From an uncultured Clostridia bacterium (lineage in GTDB: Bacteria; Bacillota; Clostridia; Christensenellales; Borkfalkiaceae): a stretch of DNA of 6,602 bases. A program made the position numbers and the translations under genes. Below the pieces are notes generated by a model. That model did not search any database. It worked only from the letters and a program-made list of their open reading frames with translations, and had not been told where the DNA came from. The stretch spans positions 1 to 6,602 of the forward strand of contig URMI01000054.1 of the NCBI GenBank assembly GCA_900548845.1, in the 5' to 3' direction. This document shows positions 5,224-6,602 of the stretch, piece by piece; position 1 is the first letter of the stretch; the number at the start of each line of letters is the position of its first letter.

Positions 5224-6531
5224 TCAGTCGTCCTTCTTGTTGCGCACCTGGATGCGGATGGGCGTACCCGAAAAATCGTACGCCTGACGGATGACGTTTT
5301 CGAGATACCGCGCATAGGAAAAGTGCAGGAGCGTCTCGTCATTGACCATGAGCACGAAGAGCGGCGGCGCGACGGAGACCTCAGACGCATAGTAAAGCTT
5401 TAATCTCCTGCCCTGATAGGAAGGCGGTTCGGAGATGCGCATGGCGTCCATCAGAAGATCGTTGAGCGCTCCCGTCGGGATGCGGAAATGCGCATGGTCG
5501 TACGCCTCGCGGGCAAGTTTTAAGACCTTTTCCGCGCGTTGGCCCGTCTTTGCCGAAATGTAGACGGACTTGAAGTAGTCCATGAATTTGAGATCTTCTT
5601 TGAGTTTCGCTTCAAACGTCTCGATGGTGTGGGTATCCTTTTCGACGAGATCCCACTTGTTCATGACGATGACGGAAGGCTTGCCCTCTTCGTGCACCAT
5701 GCCGATGATGCGAACGTCCTGCTCGGTGAGACCTTCCACGGCGTCCACGACGAGCACGGCAACGTCCGCCCGTCTCACGGCGTCAAAGGCGCGGAGAACG
5801 GAATAGTATTCGACGTTGTCCTCGACGGAGCGCTTGCGGCGGATGCCCGCCGTATCGATGATGACGTACTTTTCGCCGTCCCGCTCGAAGGGGGTATCGA
5901 TGGCGTCGCGCGTCGTGCCTGCAATGTCGGTGACGATGGTGCGTTCCTCGCCCAAGATGCGGTTGACGAGCGAGCTCTTGCCCGCATTGGGCTTGCCGAC
6001 GACGGCGATGCGGAGGGCGTCGCCCCCCTCTTCCTCCCCTTCTTCGAAGGAAGAGACGGCTTCGTCCAAAACGTCGCCGATGCCGCGCGAATGCTCGGCG
6101 GAGATGCCGAAGGGCTCCCCGAGGCCGAGCGAATAAAATTCGAAGAGTTTATCCCGCGAGTATTCGTCGAGCTTGTTGACGACGAGGACGACGGGCTTGC
6201 GGCTGCGGCGGAGATAGTCCGCGACGTCGTAGTCGGAGCTCGTCAGCCCCTCCCTGCCGTCCACGAAGAAGAGGATGACGTCGGCAGTCTCGACGGCGAG
6301 CTTCGCCTGAGAGGCGATCTGCTTCCACATGACGTCTTCGCTCTTTAATTCGATGCCGCCCGTATCGACGAGCGTAAAGGGCTTGCCGCGCCACTCTGCC
6401 GAGGCGTAGATGCGGTCGCGTGTGACCCCCGGGCGGTTCTCGGTGATGGAGAGCTTGCGCCCGATGACTTTATTGAAGAATGTGCTCTTGCCGACGTTCG
6501 GCCTGCCGACAATGGCGATGAGATGCTGCAT
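5224..6531 (-). CDS. der: Ribosome-associated GTPase Der (EngA)
   Basis: Der is an essential GTPase with two tandem G domains that binds the 50S subunit and acts late in its assembly. The 435-residue protein is full length. G domain 1 has GRPNVGKS (9-16), the G2 threonine in PGVTRDR (34-40), DTGG (56-59), NKLD (119-122) and SAE (144-146). An acidic linker (about 162-170) leads to G domain 2 with GKPNAGKS (179-186), TTRDA (206-210), DTAGIRRK (226-233), NKWD (291-294) and SAK (326-328). The C-terminal KH-like domain begins near 350 and includes PPLFVLMVND (389-398). All nucleotide-binding motifs are intact. The start is certain: AGGAGG (6542-6537) lies 5 bases before the ATG, and the N-terminus MQHLIAIVGRPNVGKS matches the family. 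Only 34 bases separate it from the gene upstream and no promoter is visible there, so it is probably internal to a longer operon. Confidence 0.98.
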   Translation of the reverse strand: MQHLIAIVGRPNVGKSTFFNKVIGRKLSITENRPGVTRDRIYASAEWRGKPFTLVDTGGIELKSEDVMWKQIASQAKLAVETADVILFFVDGREGLTSSDYDVADYLRRSRKPVVLVVNKLDEYSRDKLFEFYSLGLGEPFGISAEHSRGIGDVLDEAVSSFEEGEEEGGDALRIAVVGKPNAGKSSLVNRILGEERTIVTDIAGTTRDAIDTPFERDGEKYVIIDTAGIRRKRSVEDNVEYYSVLRAFDAVRRADVAVLVVDAVEGLTEQDVRIIGMVHEEGKPSVIVMNKWDLVEKDTHTIETFEAKLKEDLKFMDYFKSVYISAKTGQRAEKVLKLAREAYDHAHFRIPTGALNDLLMDAMRISEPPSYQGRRLKLYYASEVSVAPPLFVLMVNDETLLHFSYARYLENVIRQAYDFSGTPIRIQVRNKKDD

Positions 6532-6536
6532 AAATC

Positions 6537-6542
6537 CCTCCT
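6537..6542 (-). promoter_or_regulatory. Ribosome binding site of der
   Basis: The minus strand carries a perfect AGGAGG with 5 bases to the der ATG. It fixes the start at 6531 and suggests efficient translation initiation. Confidence 0.9.
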
Positions 6543-6565
6543 TTTAAGGGGTGTTGAGTGTAAAA

Positions 6566-6601
6566 TTACGTCGTGATGTACGCGCCGTCCTCGCCGTCCG
6601 T
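6566..6601 (-). CDS. C-terminal end of an unidentified gene (partial, runs off the window edge)
   Basis: One minus-strand frame reads TDGEDGAYITT followed by TAA at 6568-6566. Every sense codon ends in G or C, as in the neighbouring genes, and the acidic, glycine-containing composition looks like real protein. The other frames are less convincing: one is arginine-rich and ends at about 6543, another stays open into der out of frame. Eleven residues are too few to identify the product. The gene ends 34 bases before der and points the same way, so the two are probably co-transcribed. Confidence 0.5.
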   Translation of the reverse strand, partial: TDGEDGAYITT

Positions 6602-6602
6602 T

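Noticed and set aside
4414..5403. Long plus-strand open frame (329 codons) opposite plsY and the end of der
   Set aside because: It is the antisense shadow of two genes with intact family motifs; its product is a Glu/Asp/Arg/His-rich composition artefact of GC-rich coding, with no recognisable domain and no ribosome site or promoter that I can see.
5539..6348. Plus-strand open frame (269 codons) opposite der
   Set aside because: Shadow of der, Asp/Val/Ala-rich from complemented GC-rich codons; der itself has every expected GTPase motif.

Overview
The window is a compact block of housekeeping and transport genes, all on the minus strand, so it reads biologically from right to left. The gene set and order (der next to plsY, and ecfA1-ecfA2-ecfT-truA), strong AGGAGG-type ribosome sites, GC-rich third codon positions and the protein sequences suggest a chromosome of a fairly GC-rich member of the Bacillota (Firmicutes), probably a clostridial anaerobe. 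This placement is inference from gene order and motifs. No mobile element, phage gene, CRISPR array, rRNA or tRNA was seen.

Right block (about 6601-4446): the last 11 codons of an unidentified gene, then der (double-domain GTPase for 50S ribosome assembly), then plsY (acyl-phosphate:glycerol-3-phosphate acyltransferase, first step of phospholipid synthesis). The der stop codon and the plsY ribosome site overlap. The block ends in a GC-rich palindromic hairpin followed by a T-rich stretch, probably a terminator.

Spacer (4310-4476): this 167-base gap is the only real intergenic region. It holds the hairpin, an imperfect 12-base direct repeat at exactly 30-base spacing, and a strong extended -10 promoter (TGCTATAAT on the minus strand) that should start the next transcription unit about 50 bases before ecfA1.

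Left block (4309-43): ecfA1, ecfA2, ecfT, truA and a membrane protein of unknown function with a Gly/Pro/Ser-rich acidic tail. The genes overlap or lie within 9 bases of each other and end at a clear intrinsic terminator at 43-74. EcfA1, EcfA2 and EcfT form the shared energizing module of a group II ECF vitamin importer. No substrate-binding S component is present, so it must serve S proteins encoded elsewhere. TruA makes pseudouridine 38-40 in tRNA anticodon arms.

I see no clearly new multi-gene system. The points most worth a second look are the uncharacterised membrane protein that ends the ecf-truA operon, the phased repeat upstream of the ecf promoter, the lysine-rich insertion in EcfA2, and the separation of the ecf-truA cluster from its usual ribosomal-protein neighbours.
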